In this document: positions 46,731 through 58,232 of the stretch, piece after piece | Layout of the letters: each line of letters begins with the position of its first letter | Numbering within the stretch: position 1 is the first letter of the stretch | From: Ephydatia muelleri | Lineage: Eukaryota; Porifera; Demospongiae; Spongillida; Spongillidae | DNA: 64,000 nt | Direction of reading: 5' to 3' | Assembly: GCA_013339895.1 (NCBI GenBank) | Contig: JABACO010000085.1 | Coordinates: 62,001 to 126,000, forward strand | Notes under the pieces: model-generated | Databases searched by the model: none | Told to the model about the DNA's origin: nothing | Seen by the model: the letters and a program-made list of their open reading frames with translations, nothing else | Position numbers and translations under genes: made by a program

Positions 46731-46847
46731 TCACCCCTACCCACCCTACCCTCATCACCACCCTCACTCCCACCCTCATCACCATGTGCACAGGTTCTAG
46801 TACTAATAGCTCTCAAGGTGAGCTAGTCATCCTTCAATCTACATCCT

Positions 46848-47153
46848 ACAGTACCGTTCACCCACAAGTTCACACTCGCACGCGAGCGACTCGCTATTAC
46901 ACGCACTCGAATGAATACAAATCTTGGTATCCCAATATGCGAAGGTCGGGCTACACCCAACTAGGCATACACCTACCAACCACGCCCAACTAACTTGCAA
47001 TCAACTTCCGGCAATACCCGTAAATCGTTTTGTTGAGTGAACGAGTAGCACTCGCTGTACGCGCACTCGTGAGTGCGTTAATGCACTTGAACATGATTCG
47101 CGAGCGACTCGCGTGCGAGTGTGAACTTGTGGGTGGACGGCACTGTACCTTGT
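46848..47153. mobile_element. MITE with ~50 bp TIRs
   Basis: The ends are CAGTACCGTTCACCCACAAG and its near-inverse, continuing TTCACACTCGCACGCGAGCG, and both are bounded by TA, consistent with a Tc1/mariner-type target. It is about 305 bp and non-coding. A related end is at 25780. Confidence 0.85.
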
Positions 47154-47367
47154 ATCCTCCCTACCTCTTCTCTCCTCCCTCCCTTTCCTCACCTCCCACC
47201 TTCACCACTTTCTTCCTCCCACTAACACGTCCTAAATCACGAGGAGACATGTCTGCAGTCACTGCAGTTTGTACTATATATTAAAGTGGTAAGCCATTAG
47301 GTGGTGTGCCAGACTATTGCCTGTAGTAAGATCTGTGCTAGCTCACATGACCTGTTCTTTTTTTTTG

Positions 47368-48048
47368 ATCAGGTACTTGAAGGGTCAGTAAGTTCAAATC
47401 AGAAGTGTCTTGCACTGTCAAAAGCTGACCTTCCTTCGTCAGAGCATCATGGTAAAATGGTATGTTTGTGTATGTGCATTGAATATTTGCCTCTAAAAAT
47501 TGATCTAAATCTTATTCCATGACAACAGAAACTTTCACAAATCTTTGCAACGAACAGCATCTACACACACATGTAAGAAAGTGTAGATCACCTGCCAACT
47601 TACATCATTTCCTCCTCCCCCTCCCTCTTCCCCTTACCCTCTTCCCTCCCCCCTCTCCCACTGCAGGATACAGTGTGGTATTGTGTGACCGCACCACAGA
47701 CCACCACCAAAGGAGTGGGAGGTGGCCATGTGGACTACTGTAATGCAAGGCACACAAGAGGCAGCCATTGTGATGTTAGCTAGCCACTTGGCTACTAGCA
47801 GTAACTTTGTGCACAGCATTTTACTGGCTTACCCTCTGGCAACAATGCGTGGTTTGATGTTGATCTGTAGGGTGTGGTCTGTATCCATACCAACATTTCA
47901 TGTCTGCCTTTGCAGAGGGACATTGGAATCTTCTTGGAGGCAGTGTCTGGCTGGGAGGCCTCAGCTGCCAGCGGACATGCTGAAGAGAGTTATTGTACAA
48001 TGCAGCAAAACTTGTGAGGGAAGGAGAGTGATGGTGGAGATGGTGAGT
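47368..48048 (+). CDS. Possible short exons of an unidentified gene
   Basis: Three exon-like segments with decent borders are visible. They are 47373-47451 (after TTGATCAG, before GTAAAATGG; reading VLEGSVSSNQKCLALSK), about 47667-47750 (after CCACTGCAG), and about 47916-48047 (after CTTTGCAG, before GTGAGTG). Frames do not give a recognisable protein and continuity between them was not established. They may be non-coding exons. Confidence 0.25.
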
Positions 48049-48165
48049 GATGGTGGAGATGGGAGGAGAGAGGTGATGAAGATGGGGAAACAAATTCTTC
48101 ACACCAAAACTATCCGTGGTGGTGTGTGCATGTATTGTGTGAGATGGTGTCCATGCATTTGTGTT

Positions 48166-48198
<33 letters not shown>

Positions 48199-48394
48199 AA
48201 GTGTGCATGAATATGATTATACAGTAAAGTGGGCTTTATTTTTCTTGGTGATATGTGATGGTGATGTGGTAAGATAATGGCTCACACATATAATGTACAT
48301 GTAACACACATAGACTACAGAACAACACCCACACTCACATGCACATATGACCACACCCCATAAGACCACACCCACATGCAATAACTAATCTCAT

Positions 48395-48587
48395 TGCTCA
48401 GATCCAACAGTACGAATAGGAGGGCCATAACAAAGGTCAGCTGGTGGTTCATTACCCACTTCAGAGGCATCTTCTCCATCAGAAACCTGATGGCCAGACA
48501 GCCTCCATTCTTGGCATACCACGCCTGCTCATAGCAACAGCCACAGAGCCTGTCTGCAGCTGCCTCAAATAAGGGTAGCTCACTGGC
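48395..48587 (-). CDS. TRRAP: TRRAP-like exon
   Basis: On the minus strand a splice acceptor (TTCTTTAG) opens a ~64-codon exon reading ELPLFEAAADRLCGCCYEQ, WYAKNGGCLAIRFLMEKMP and LTFVMALLFVLLDLS. This closely follows a segment of the helical FAT-upstream region of TRRAP, the large PIKK-family scaffold of SAGA/NuA4 acetyltransferase complexes, in which CYE.AWY.K.GG and FLMER.PL.WV are conserved. No further TRRAP exon was found in the neighbourhood on this strand, although others may be too diverged or far. It is either one exon of the native gene with large introns or an isolated duplicated exon. Confidence 0.75.
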
Positions 48588-48599
48588 CTAAAGAAGAGT

Positions 48600-49870
48600 A
48601 CTGTCAACACTGGTGCCATGGTTACATAATATGCCTACACCTTATGACATGTTTCTCACCATAACCTAATCTACACTCCTGCAGCTAAGGCTTAAGAAAT
48701 TTAATAAATCATTACTATGTGAAATACTAAAAATGACCATATGTGTACTTTGTGAAACTGTGTTGAATATTGAATAAGACTATGCTAGTTTTTCTTACAT
48801 TTTGATGTGGTTGTATTTATTTATACAGTCTATATTCATTGAGTATGTACACACATGTGCATGTTTACATGACCCTAGAGCTACTTACAGTTGTACATTG
48901 CATACAGTAGTGACTGACACAGCTTAACAATAGGCCCTATTCATTGAGATGCTCAGCAAGCTGCCGGTTTTCTGAGCATGACCCTCTAGGACTGTCATGA
49001 ATTGGTGAAGGCGTACCAGATTGATCCATATGGATAGATAAATGCACTAGGGTTGAGCAAAGAAAACCAGTTGCTGTATACGTTAAAGGCTTGTACTGAT
49101 AATTGTTGATATGAATCGTGCCGTGCCCAATTGGTCTAGCATCTAATAAATTAGGGGCTTTAAACATAAGTCTGCCTGCGACAAACCATTCAGTCTACAC
49201 AGTGACATAACAAGCCGTCCTTCACACCTGAACCATGGGAGAGCTATAAGAATGGGAAATGTGATGGACAGAAAGTCCACTGAGCATGTAGACCCTGTTT
49301 CAATATTATGTTCTGCGAACTGTGCTGCCCGGAGGTGTTTGCTAGCACCTGTGAAAACATGTTTATCAGACGTTGTAATTCTCTCCTATTATGTTTGGTG
49401 AGCTGACTCTGAGATACCGCTCTTGACTCTCTACTGATAGGAATTTTTTCGTCCTCATCCATTTTTGTTCCACTCACAGACCAGTAAATGGAACTGCTGA
49501 AATACTTGCACAACATCCTAATATTAAATAGTTATTCCCTCTTTCAAATAATTCACTTGCCTTGTAACGGTCTTGCCACTAGGCAATAAAGTGTATTGGA
49601 GAATGTTGGAGCCATTTCACCTTCATGAGGGTCCTGCAAGATGTGAGATAAAACACCTACCTGTTCTCCCATGCCACCGTTGTATTTTGTAGCACATCCA
49701 GAGAGTAGTGCCATACAGCAATTCAAATTTGAAATATTTGGAGACCTTATGATATGCAATTAATTGTTTTATCTGGGTTATATGAATTTCCTGAGCATTG
49801 ACTTTAACGTTTGATAGAAGTCAGACAAGCAAATCCATCCATCTGGGGATGGAACTTGGTGTAAAAAAAT
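48600..49870. other. No gene recognised; one weak minus-strand ORF
   Basis: A 90-codon minus-strand frame at 49244-49516 has a hydrophilic, helix-forming middle (TKHNRRELQRLINMFSQVL) and could be an exon, but I do not recognise it. The rest shows nothing supportable. Confidence 0.25.
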
Positions 49871-49876
49871 GGTCAG

Positions 49877-50172
49877 ACAAGTAAATAAAAACATTCTCTA
49901 ACGAGAAAGTTGTTGGTATATAGGATTGACCAATGGTGGTGTAAAAAGCACGGAAACAAGAGTGACAGAAATTTGACTGGAAAATTGAAATAGGCCTATA
50001 TTTAGCCCATTACTCAGGCATGTACTGTTACAACGTTAGTGTGCTAAATATAGGCCTATTTCAATTTTCCAGTCAAATTTCTGTCACTCTTGTTTCCGTG
50101 CTTTTTACACCACCATTGGTCAATCCTATATACCAACAACTTTCTCGTTAGAGAATGTTTTTATTTACTTGT
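49877..50172. mobile_element. Long-hairpin MITE, copy 2 of 3
   Basis: The arms are about 135 bp, nearly perfect (ACAAGTAAATAAAAACATTC outwards; GACAGAAATTTGACTGGAAA and TAGGCCTATATTTAGC inwards), with a ~40 bp loop. It lies just beyond the Pro/Ala-rich part of repeat-protein gene A, at the same relative position as copy 3 has to gene B. Confidence 0.9.
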
Positions 50173-50289
50173 TTCATTAGTTTTTTCCTCTGTCGTAGTA
50201 GCGCGTTCTTAAATGAAATTCATTTTAATTTTCGAAGGGAGATTAAAAAATGTAATAATTGAAATTATAAGTATATGAGTTTTTAATTT

Positions 50290-52146
50290 ACTGTACGGTT
50301 CCCCTGGCTTGTCCCCATCCTCGTCTCTGACCTCGGCAGCCTGGTTCAGGCCATGGGAGCCATGAGCAGGCGAAGTGGTGGTGGGGGCACTGGTGCCAAT
50401 ACTGTAGCGGTGCTACTGCTGCTGCTGCTGCTGGTGGTGGCGGTGAGGGCAGCTCTGCTGCTGGTGGCAGTGGGGGCAGCGCTGCTACTGCTGCTGCTGC
50501 TGCTGCTGGTGGCGGTGAGGGCAGCTCTGCTGCTGGTGGCGGTGAGGTCAGCTCTGCTGCTGGTGGCAGTGAGGGCAGCTCTGCTGCTGGTGGTGGTGAG
50601 GGCAGCTCTGCTGCTGGTGGCGGTGAGGGCAGCTCTGCTGCTGCTGGCGGTGGGGGCAGCGCTGCTACTGCTGGCGGCGGACAGTAGGGGGGCAGCACTG
50701 CATCTGACAGAGAGTATAGAAACAAAGTGCAAGGATTTAGTTTTTACCTTTTTCGTTCTCAGCAAGCATAGTGCACTATTTGGCAGGTGAGTCGCTTTTA
50801 TACATGAAAAGCCTTTACATGTGTGCCAGCTGTGCTATAATTCTATTGGTCCAATTTCATTGGTACATCACCAATTGGTCTACATATTCATGACCTCACA
50901 GATAAGGGGGAGTGGTTGTGTGTGTGTGTGTGTGTGTGTGTTGCCAACTGTCTACTGGTTCAATTTTATTTCTATTCACTGGATTGGTCTGCATAACTCA
51001 TGACCCCCCCAAAGGTGCCATTGTGCTGAAAATTGAGTTGGTTCATGCTCCAAATTAAAAAGTGTTAACAATGTTTACATGGGAATGACCTCCCCTCCAA
51101 TGATGAATGGACATTTGGAACAGTGACTTTGTCGTCAACACAAATGCTACTTCTTCACTAGTGAGCTTGCGACCTCATTCACTCATTTGTACATTTCCAT
51201 TTCAAGGGGTGCATGGTATCCTTATCTCTGTCCCCTATCTCCTCTGCCACTACACACCTACCATTGAGCTCACCCCTAGCAAATGCAATTAAATTCATAC
51301 ACAGTTGCAGGCAGGTTGCCGTTGTACATCAGATAAGGAAGCCTTTCAGATTAAGGATACACCCCAATATTCAATAGACAGGTCACAAAGGACAGTACAC
51401 AACAGTTGGGTCACCATGCATGCTTTACATGTGAAGTGAATGGCAGATCCCTTACATGCGTGCTGTACACATCTTCCTATAGCTTTTTAATGCTAGTGCA
51501 ATACAACATGCCATGACATACCTTTGGGTGGTAGTGGACCCCTGCGATACTGCTTCCTCTCGGCAGCACTTTTAGCTAATCGGACAGCGGGGTCATTCCA
51601 ATACCGATTCCTTTCAGATGCCTTAATGGCAGCTAAATTGTCCTCGTATTTCTGCCTTTAGCAGCTCGGTTCTCCTCGACGTCCTCTTGATTTCGCTGCC
51701 TTTTAGCAGCACGGTTCTCCTCGAGGTCCTCTTGATATCGCTGCCTTTTAGCAGATGCTTAGATTCAATATCTGCGTTGTAGCTGTCGCGTACAGAGAGG
51801 CCTTCTTCTTTTTGGGATCAGCCTTGTAGCTGTCGCGTACAGGGGCCTTCTTTTCGGGATCGGCCTTGTAGCTGTCGCGTACAGAGGCTTTCTTCTTTTC
51901 GGGATCGGCCTTGTAGCTGTCGCGTACAGAGGCCTTCTTCTTTTCGGGATCGGCCTTGTAGCTGTCGCGTACAGAGGCCTTCTTCTTTTCGGGATCGGTC
52001 TTGTAGCTGTCGCGTACAGAGGCTTTCTTCTTTTCGGGATCGGCCTTGTAGCGCGCTCAGGCTTTAGCCTTGTTTTCTTGTGATAAAATATCGTCTTGGT
52101 ATTCCGCTCGTTGCTTAGATCTCTTCTTTCGATTACGCGAAGGCAT
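50290..52146 (-). pseudogene. Repeat-protein gene A (15-residue repeats, Pro/Ala tract)
   Basis: The start ATG is at 52146 (MPSRNRKKRSKQRAEYQ). It is followed by tandem 15-residue units of the form YKADPEKKKASVRDS (45 bp each) and then a second unit type of similar length rich in KRQRY/EENR. Exon 1 appears to end at about 51523 with a CCACCCAAAG/GTATG donor after ERKQYRRGPLPPK. An in-frame TGA (at the position of CGA in gene B) interrupts codon 30, and frame breaks occur in later units. A Pro/Ala/Glu-rich 10-residue repeat (PPPAAELPS) lies at 50400-50700 on the same strand. Units like these precede replicase/helicase regions in some invertebrate transposon proteins; no enzymatic domain is visible here. 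Confidence 0.6.
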
Positions 52147-52862
52147 TTAATTAACTTAACTAGCCAAAGTATTAAACTGCGATAGGAACACCAAATAAAT
52201 TTCGTGCAGGTCGGAGTATTTATACTGCATACTAGTGTACCTTAGCGTTGGAAATCAAGATCGGATACGGGGGGAGGCAATTGGGTTTTGCGGGCGGCGG
52301 CTGAGAGGTTGCTGTACCAGCATCAGTCTGGCACATCGGGTAGCCATTTATTTACACGTGCTCAAAGTTATCATTTGCCGAATAGTTTTTTTGTGTGTTA
52401 CAGTGAGTTGCAAGGCTTCCTATACAGATATTTAGAATTAAAGTGCAAATGTAATAGCACGTACATGCAATGTTGCCGAAGGCCAGCCGGCCTGTCAGGC
52501 CAAGGGTCTAGCTTATCCGGCTGGACCACGCCCACCTAAAGTATCATGCAATATGTTAGACGGGCTTCTGATTGAAAACTCAGTCATCAACTATTATTAC
52601 TTTTTATTGACTTCAAATGGTGCATAAAAATCCTTCATTCCTAATTACATTTTTATATTTTGTCAACTGCAATCATATACACAAGTATTATAATATCTTA
52701 TTACAGAGGATTGGTGCAACCAATAAATACGAAGTACTGAAACGACTTTACATATTCACCAAATGCACGGTTGTAAATCATTCATAATTAATAACTGACA
52801 AAAATTTCAAATACATTGTAATACATGTGTAGCGACTGAGCAAGAGTGTACATAATATTGGC

Positions 52863-53123
52863 TTAATGCATTCGAAGCAGCCATGCATTATGCTTTAGCA
52901 TAATTGATGCTTCCAGCCGTTGGGGAAGTAGATTCCATCGTTGAAGCTCCTGGATCAACTTGGCTCTTGAAAATACACGTTCTGAAGGGGCAGATGAAGC
53001 TGGAGTAGCGAGGTACTTCCGTGCAAGTATTGCAATAGTAGGGAATTGTGAGTTGTGCATTTTCCACCATTCCATAGGATCTAAATGGGTTGTTGATTCG
53101 CTCACTCGCTCATTAGTATTCAA
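52863..53123 (-). pseudogene. hAT transposase C-terminal dimerisation domain
   Basis: The frame reads DPMEWWKMHNSQFPTIA, then ARKYLATPASSAPSERVFS. This is the signature of the hAT family C-terminal dimerisation region (WW...FP.L...A..YL.IPA.SAPSER.FS), ending HNAWLL. Upstream zinc finger and catalytic regions are absent, so this is a domain-sized relic or a domesticated exon. Confidence 0.85.
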
Positions 53124-53367
53124 CTCACTAAATTTTTAATAATACGAGATGATCTACGGAAAATAATATGTCTAACCTCTTTTTAGACCCCACAGACACC
53201 TTTTATTTTAAAAAAAGAGTGCATAATTTTTACTTCCTCGATGATGTCGCGTACTTTAGTGCACCATTGCTCATAATTGCACAATTGAACAAGAGCACTA
53301 CCCTAGATGCTACGATCCATGGCTGTACTGTGGTACACACGTATTTACGATAATTTCATTAGCGCTT

Positions 53368-53700
53368 TTGCATCATCACTTTCATGAATATCCACGATCA
53401 CTCTATCAACAAATTGTACAATATCCAGACCAAGCTGTTCCGGTGTGGATTGCTAGACTGTCAGACTTAATGAGTCCAGTTTATGTTGCTAACGTGGATT
53501 TCGTGTGTTGTCTGGCTGCAAGTATTACTAGCACAGAAATTGGCAAACAGACAATAACAACTGATGACCATCAGGGTAGTATAATTAACAGTCCAATTCA
53601 AAATGTAACATTTATTCCTCTTGTTTCTCCTTTGTTACTGCATAAATTAATTACCAAGAATCAACATGATGGAAATAGGACAAAGAAGAATATCGGTTAG
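53368..53700 (+). CDS. Uncharacterised 110-codon ORF
   Basis: The frame is open with protein-like composition (HHHFHEYPRSLYQQIVQYP, WIARLSDLMSPVYVANVDF). It may begin at an acceptor (TTTCATTAG, 53360) because no good ATG is present. I do not recognise the family. It lies between two hAT relics and could be part of a mobile element or an effector gene. Confidence 0.3.
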   Translation: MHHHFHEYPRSLYQQIVQYPDQAVPVWIARLSDLMSPVYVANVDFVCCLAASITSTEIGKQTITTDDHQGSIINSPIQNVTFIPLVSPLLLHKLITKNQHDGNRTKKNIG

Positions 53701-54240
53701 GTGTTTTATTACATTCTATTTACAATACTTTGTTCACTGTTATTGAACATAAGTTTTGAGAAACTGTTTACTTCATTGTACCTTCTGATTATGCTTGTGG
53801 GCTCATGTTGCATCTAATCACTCCACTGCTACCCCGAGATGTCCACTGGCACCCTGAGGTGTCCTCCACTGCCATCACCAAGGTATCGTCCACTGCCACT
53901 GCCGAGATGTCCTCCACTGCCACCCCAGAGAAATGTACCTACAATGGCAATGCATATCCATGCTGCGGTGGTTAGTGAAGCACCTGATGATATCAGCAAT
54001 CACACATCTGACCTCTTACCACCTCAAACAAACCTGTACTACAATGCAGTAACATTGTACATGTGATCCGATGTCCAGTGCCCGATTAACAGTTGTGGAG
54101 GCCCAGGGGCAAAGTTGGTGTGGAGGCCCTACAGTATGCATGACCTAACATAACACATTAGTAACAGAACTCAAAAATGAAATTTTGCTTAAAAAATGTT
54201 AATATAAACACACATCACTTACAAAACCTAAATCAAAACT

Positions 54241-54767
54241 TTTCTAGCTTTACGTTTAGAAAAATCAACCACAATGTGTTCAAAGTCTATCTCCCTCATG
54301 ACATCATATTCTATGTTCATGATGGTAAGTTGGTTTAATGTCTCTTGTCCAAGGGATGTTCACAGCCTGTAATTTCAATTTACTGAAAGAACGTTCTCCA
54401 CTGCAATTACTGATCATTAGAACCAGATATATTCTCAGTAACACGTCCACATTACGAAAAGTGCAGCAAACTTCTTTTTCCCATAATAATTTATAAAATT
54501 GTTGCACTTTCGACACAGTGCTCTCTAAGGCAGCATTGTAAGTTCCATGGATAGGCAGGTCTCCAAATCACCAGGATATACCTGCAATAGCTTCTTTGTA
54601 GCCTCCTCAGTTCCAGCTGAGTCTGCTGTGTCAAGCCTATGCAAGAAACCAAAGAACATAGAAATTCCATAACTAGAGGGCGTGTAATGATCAAACTGCT
54701 CATGGACCTGCAGACTATGATGGTGCATTGTGTTGTAAATTTGAAGCCTTACCTTCATTGCGTTCAT
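54241..54767 (-). pseudogene. hAT/ZMYM1-like transposase remnant, frameshifted
   Basis: Two frames give the C-terminal part of a ZMYM1-like hAT protein. 54525-54767 contains FGFLHRLDTADSAGTEEATK and YPGDLETCLSMEL. 54304-54516 contains FRNVDVLLRIYLVLMISNC followed by GERSFSKLKL, the hallmark of the family. After that the reading frame slips again: the conserved continuation (IEYDVMREIDFEHIV) is found in another frame up to about 54241. At least two frameshifts make it a pseudogene. Confidence 0.85.
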
Positions 54768-55128
54768 GAGTTATAACAAAAAATGTTATGTGGTCCTGAA
54801 ACAAAATACATCACGTGACACAACACAGGATGATACAAAAATACATAGTAATTCCAAAAATGTAATTGTTTTTTCCACATCGTGTTTGGTTACAGAGTTA
54901 TGGTTAAAAAACTAGACATTTCCCTAAATATTTCAGGCACATTATACCCCACAAAGCAATGAAAAACTGCTGGGATTTCACAGGTTTGTGTTTCGTAGTT
55001 TCATGATGTGCATCCACATACCACAGTGTATTGACATAAGCTGTTCTTCACTACTGACTTCTGAGCTCAAGTTATTTTGATCTAGCAAGTCATTTCTAAG
55101 CTTATCTTTTACGTTCTTAACATTATCT

Positions 55129-55425
55129 ACAAGTAAATAAAAACCTTCTCTAACGAGAAAGTTGGTGGGCATATAGGATTGACAATGTTGGTGTAAAAAG
55201 CACGGAAACAAGTGTGACAGAAATGTTACTGGAAAATTGAAATAGGCCTATATTTAGCCCATTTTCTCAGGCGTGCGCTGCCTAAATGTGACTGGGCTAA
55301 ATATAGGCCTATTTCAATTTTCCAGTAACATTTCTGTCACACTTGTTTCCGTGCTTTTTACACCAACATTGTCAATCCTATATGCCCACCAACTTTCTCG
55401 TTAGAGAAGGTTTTTATTTACTTGT
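55129..55425. mobile_element. Long-hairpin MITE, copy 3 of 3
   Basis: Same family as 31630-31911 and 49877-50172, with arms of about 130 bp around a loop near 55270. It is closer to copy 2 than to copy 1 (both carry GTGACAGAAAT and TAGGCCTATATTTAGCCCA), in keeping with copies 2 and 3 being carried along in a segmental duplication. Confidence 0.9.
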
Positions 55426-55586
55426 TTCATAAGTTTTTTTTCTCCGTGTCAACGAAGCTTCATAACTGTAATGTGATGAGGAACGATGTGCAATGGACAA
55501 AATGTCTATACCTTACGAACGCTTTGTGCATTGCCCCGACCACAAGTTACTATATAACTTTAATAAATACGTATGTAAAATTAATG

Positions 55587-57358
55587 TTACAATAACAATA
55601 AAATTAATAGTGATAAGTGTAGTTGTTTTTGATAAAATAAATAGTTTTGCCGCCTCCTCTTCCTCGGCCTCTTCCTCTTCTTCTTCTCCCCCCCCCCGGG
55701 GTAAGGCCATGCGGGTGGCGGGGGCAGTAAAAAAGGCGGGGGCAGCATTGGGGGGAGCATCAGCGGGGGTAACGCTGCAGGCGGTGGGTCCAGCGCTGCT
55801 GCAGGCGGTGGCCGCGCTTCTGCTGGCGGTGGCGGAGGGTCCAGCACTGCTGCAGGCGGTGGCGGGGCTTCTGCTGGCGGTGGCCGTGGGTCCAGCGCTG
55901 CTGCAGGCGGCGGCACTTCTGCCTGTGATCTTCGTACACTTATTGCTTTAGCAAGTAATGCATCTGCACTAATCTTACTTACTGCTGCACGGGCAGATCT
56001 TGTAACAACCTTTTGAGCTAGCAATGGATGGCTATTGCAGAAAGCATTGTTTACATCACTCAGAAGCTCACTATCCCTAAGAATTGCTTTTTCAAGACTC
56101 ACTCCATACTCTGCTAGTGTGCGAGAGTTGGGCTCAAAACAGGGAGTAACTATATGGGAGAAGATAGGGTTGCAGTACTTTTATTTACCACACATTATGC
56201 CTTATCATGTATCAAAACATTTTACCAACTGCGCATAACGTGAATTATTTTATTTTCATACAACTCAATTTTCTGTACACACATGTGTAGTGGACCTTTA
56301 AAACAATGTGAGAGACACAAATTACCTTTTGTACCCTTTACATGTACATGGGGAACTTTTACTTGTGGGAAGCCTTACTGTACATCTGATAATCGGCTGC
56401 ATGCAAGGGTTGGATGCGCATGACTGACTTGTTAATTAAATTTCTGAAAATGCAATTACAGTAGTACACACATGTGTATAGTCCTTTATTGCACATCACA
56501 TTTACAATGTAACAGACACAGATGCATGTACATGTACAAATAACCTTTTGTACAAACATTGACCTTTACCAGGGAACATCCCGTGTAGGAAGCCATACTG
56601 TACATCTGATAATATGTCATGCAGGCATACAAGAGTGTTAATGTGTGCATGACAGGAAGCCATGAGCCACGTGCATAGCAGCCCTTAGATTTTAAATGGT
56701 ACATACAGCATGCTATAACATACCTTTGGGTGGTAGTGGTAGTGGTAGTGGTAGTTCTACGACCCTTCCAATACCGACTCATTCTAGCTGCCTTAATGGT
56801 AGCTGAATTACCCCTGTATATCCGCCTTTTAGCAGCACGGTTCTCCTCGACGCTCTCTTGATATCGCTGCCTTTTAACAGCACGGTTCTCCTCGAGGTCC
56901 TCTCCATATCGCTGCCTTTTAGCAGCACGGTTCTCCTCGAGGTCCTCTCCATATCGCTGCCTTTTAGCAGCACGGTTCTCCTCGAGGTCCTCTCCATATC
57001 GCTGCCTTTTAGCAGCACGCTTAGGTTCAATATTTGCGATGTAGCTCTCGCGTACAGAGGCCTTTTTTTTTTCAGGATCGACCTTGTAGCTCTCGCGTAC
57101 AGAGGCCTTCTTTTTTTCAGGATCGGCCTTGTAGCTCTCGCGTACAGAGGCCTTCTTTTTTTCAGGATCGGCCTTGTAGCTCTCGCGTACAGAGGCCTTC
57201 TTTTTTTCAGGATCGGCCTTGTAGCTCTCGCGTACAGAGGCCTTCTTTTTTCAGGGTCGGCCTTGTAGCGCTCTCGGGCTTTAGCCTTGTTCTCTTCTTG
57301 CTTTTGGAGGTATTCCGGCTCGTTGCTTCGTTCTCTTCTTTCGATTACGCGAAGGCAT
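55587..57358 (-). pseudogene. Repeat-protein gene B, paralogue of gene A
   Basis: The start ATG is at 57358 with the same MPSRNRKKR N-terminus. The 15-residue units are YKADPEKKKASVRES followed by AAKRQRYGEDLEENR units. Exon 1 ends near 56727 (CCCAAAG/GTATG), preceded by a repetitive Thr run (about 56735-56760). An extra C in codon 14-15 and a one-base loss in the first unit's A-run shift the frame, so it is broken differently from gene A. Further on, 55930-56102 encodes a helical stretch (ILRDSELLSDVNNAFCNSH) leading into a Pro/Ala-rich repeat (55720-55930). Function unknown. Confidence 0.6.
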
Positions 57359-57724
57359 TTTTAGAAAAACAACTTCACTAGCCAAAATAAGTAACGACTA
57401 AACTGACACCAAAATAAATTTTGTGCCTGTTGGAGTATTTTATACTGCCTAAAATTATCCATACTCCTGTATTTAGAACATAGTAATATACCCATACCGT
57501 ATATAGTACTTTTTCGTTGTAGCTTCTTTATTACCTTAAGGGGCACCGCGCCGGTAAATTCTGAAGCGATTGGTACTATCGCCGTTCTTTAAAACCATTC
57601 CTAGCGTGAGTTATACTTGACGGAGAAGAAGAAGAAGAAGAAGACGACGACGACCAACAATTTTTTGGGGCATGGGCACGAGAAACAGGTTCTTAGTTGG
57701 TCTAGAAGGGCATAGTTTTATGAC

Positions 57725-58232
57725 ATGAAACTAGCACCAAAACGTAGATCTTGGTGTTGTCGTTCGATTGCTGCAAAGAGAAAAGCTATCCGTTTCTCTT
57801 CGTTGTCCCTCGCGACGCAACTGAAAATTTTTAATGACATTCATGACTCCTCAATCAATCCTATATTGAACCTGCTGACGCAGGTTCAGATACGTGATGG
57901 TAGAGTCTGCATTGCTAACTTCTTCTGGATATCGATCATTATTTCAAAAGCATTTATAGATAAACACGCTGTGGACGGAATACTTATAGCATTAGTGGCA
58001 TTTTGCGTCTTGACTACATACTTTATGTATGATCCAAACAGGGTGGTTACCTGAACCAGATTCAAATTTGCATCAGCTTCATCCAAAGTCTGTTTATCTT
58101 TTCCCACAAACACAGCCTCCACAGCAAACAGATCGCTTTCTGCGATTGACGGTAGAAGATGGTAAACAAAGAATTGGTGTTGGGATCTTCCATGCTCGTA
58201 ATTCGCCACGGAATGATGGTTCTTTATTTTAG
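57725..58232 (+). other. Overlapping ORFs of uncertain strand
   Basis: A plus-strand frame (57725-58054) has a hydrophobic second half, and a minus-strand frame (57886-58209) overlaps it. The minus frame looks somewhat more protein-like (SDLFAVEAVFVGKDKQTLDEADANL). I cannot decide which, if either, is real. A GAA/GAC triplet run lies just upstream at 57622-57655. Nothing else is supportable in 58235-59070. Confidence 0.25.

Noticed and set aside
46009..46826. His/Pro-rich frames of 263 and 367 codons
   Set aside because: The 21 bp minisatellite is a multiple of three, so frames stay open trivially. No protein-like sequence lies outside the array.
50353..50790. Plus-strand Leu/Ala/Val-rich frame resembling a membrane protein
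   Set aside because: It is antisense to the Pro/Ala tract of repeat-protein gene A. The GCTGCTG repeat gives hydrophobic frames on one strand and Pro/Ala on the other, and context supports the minus strand.
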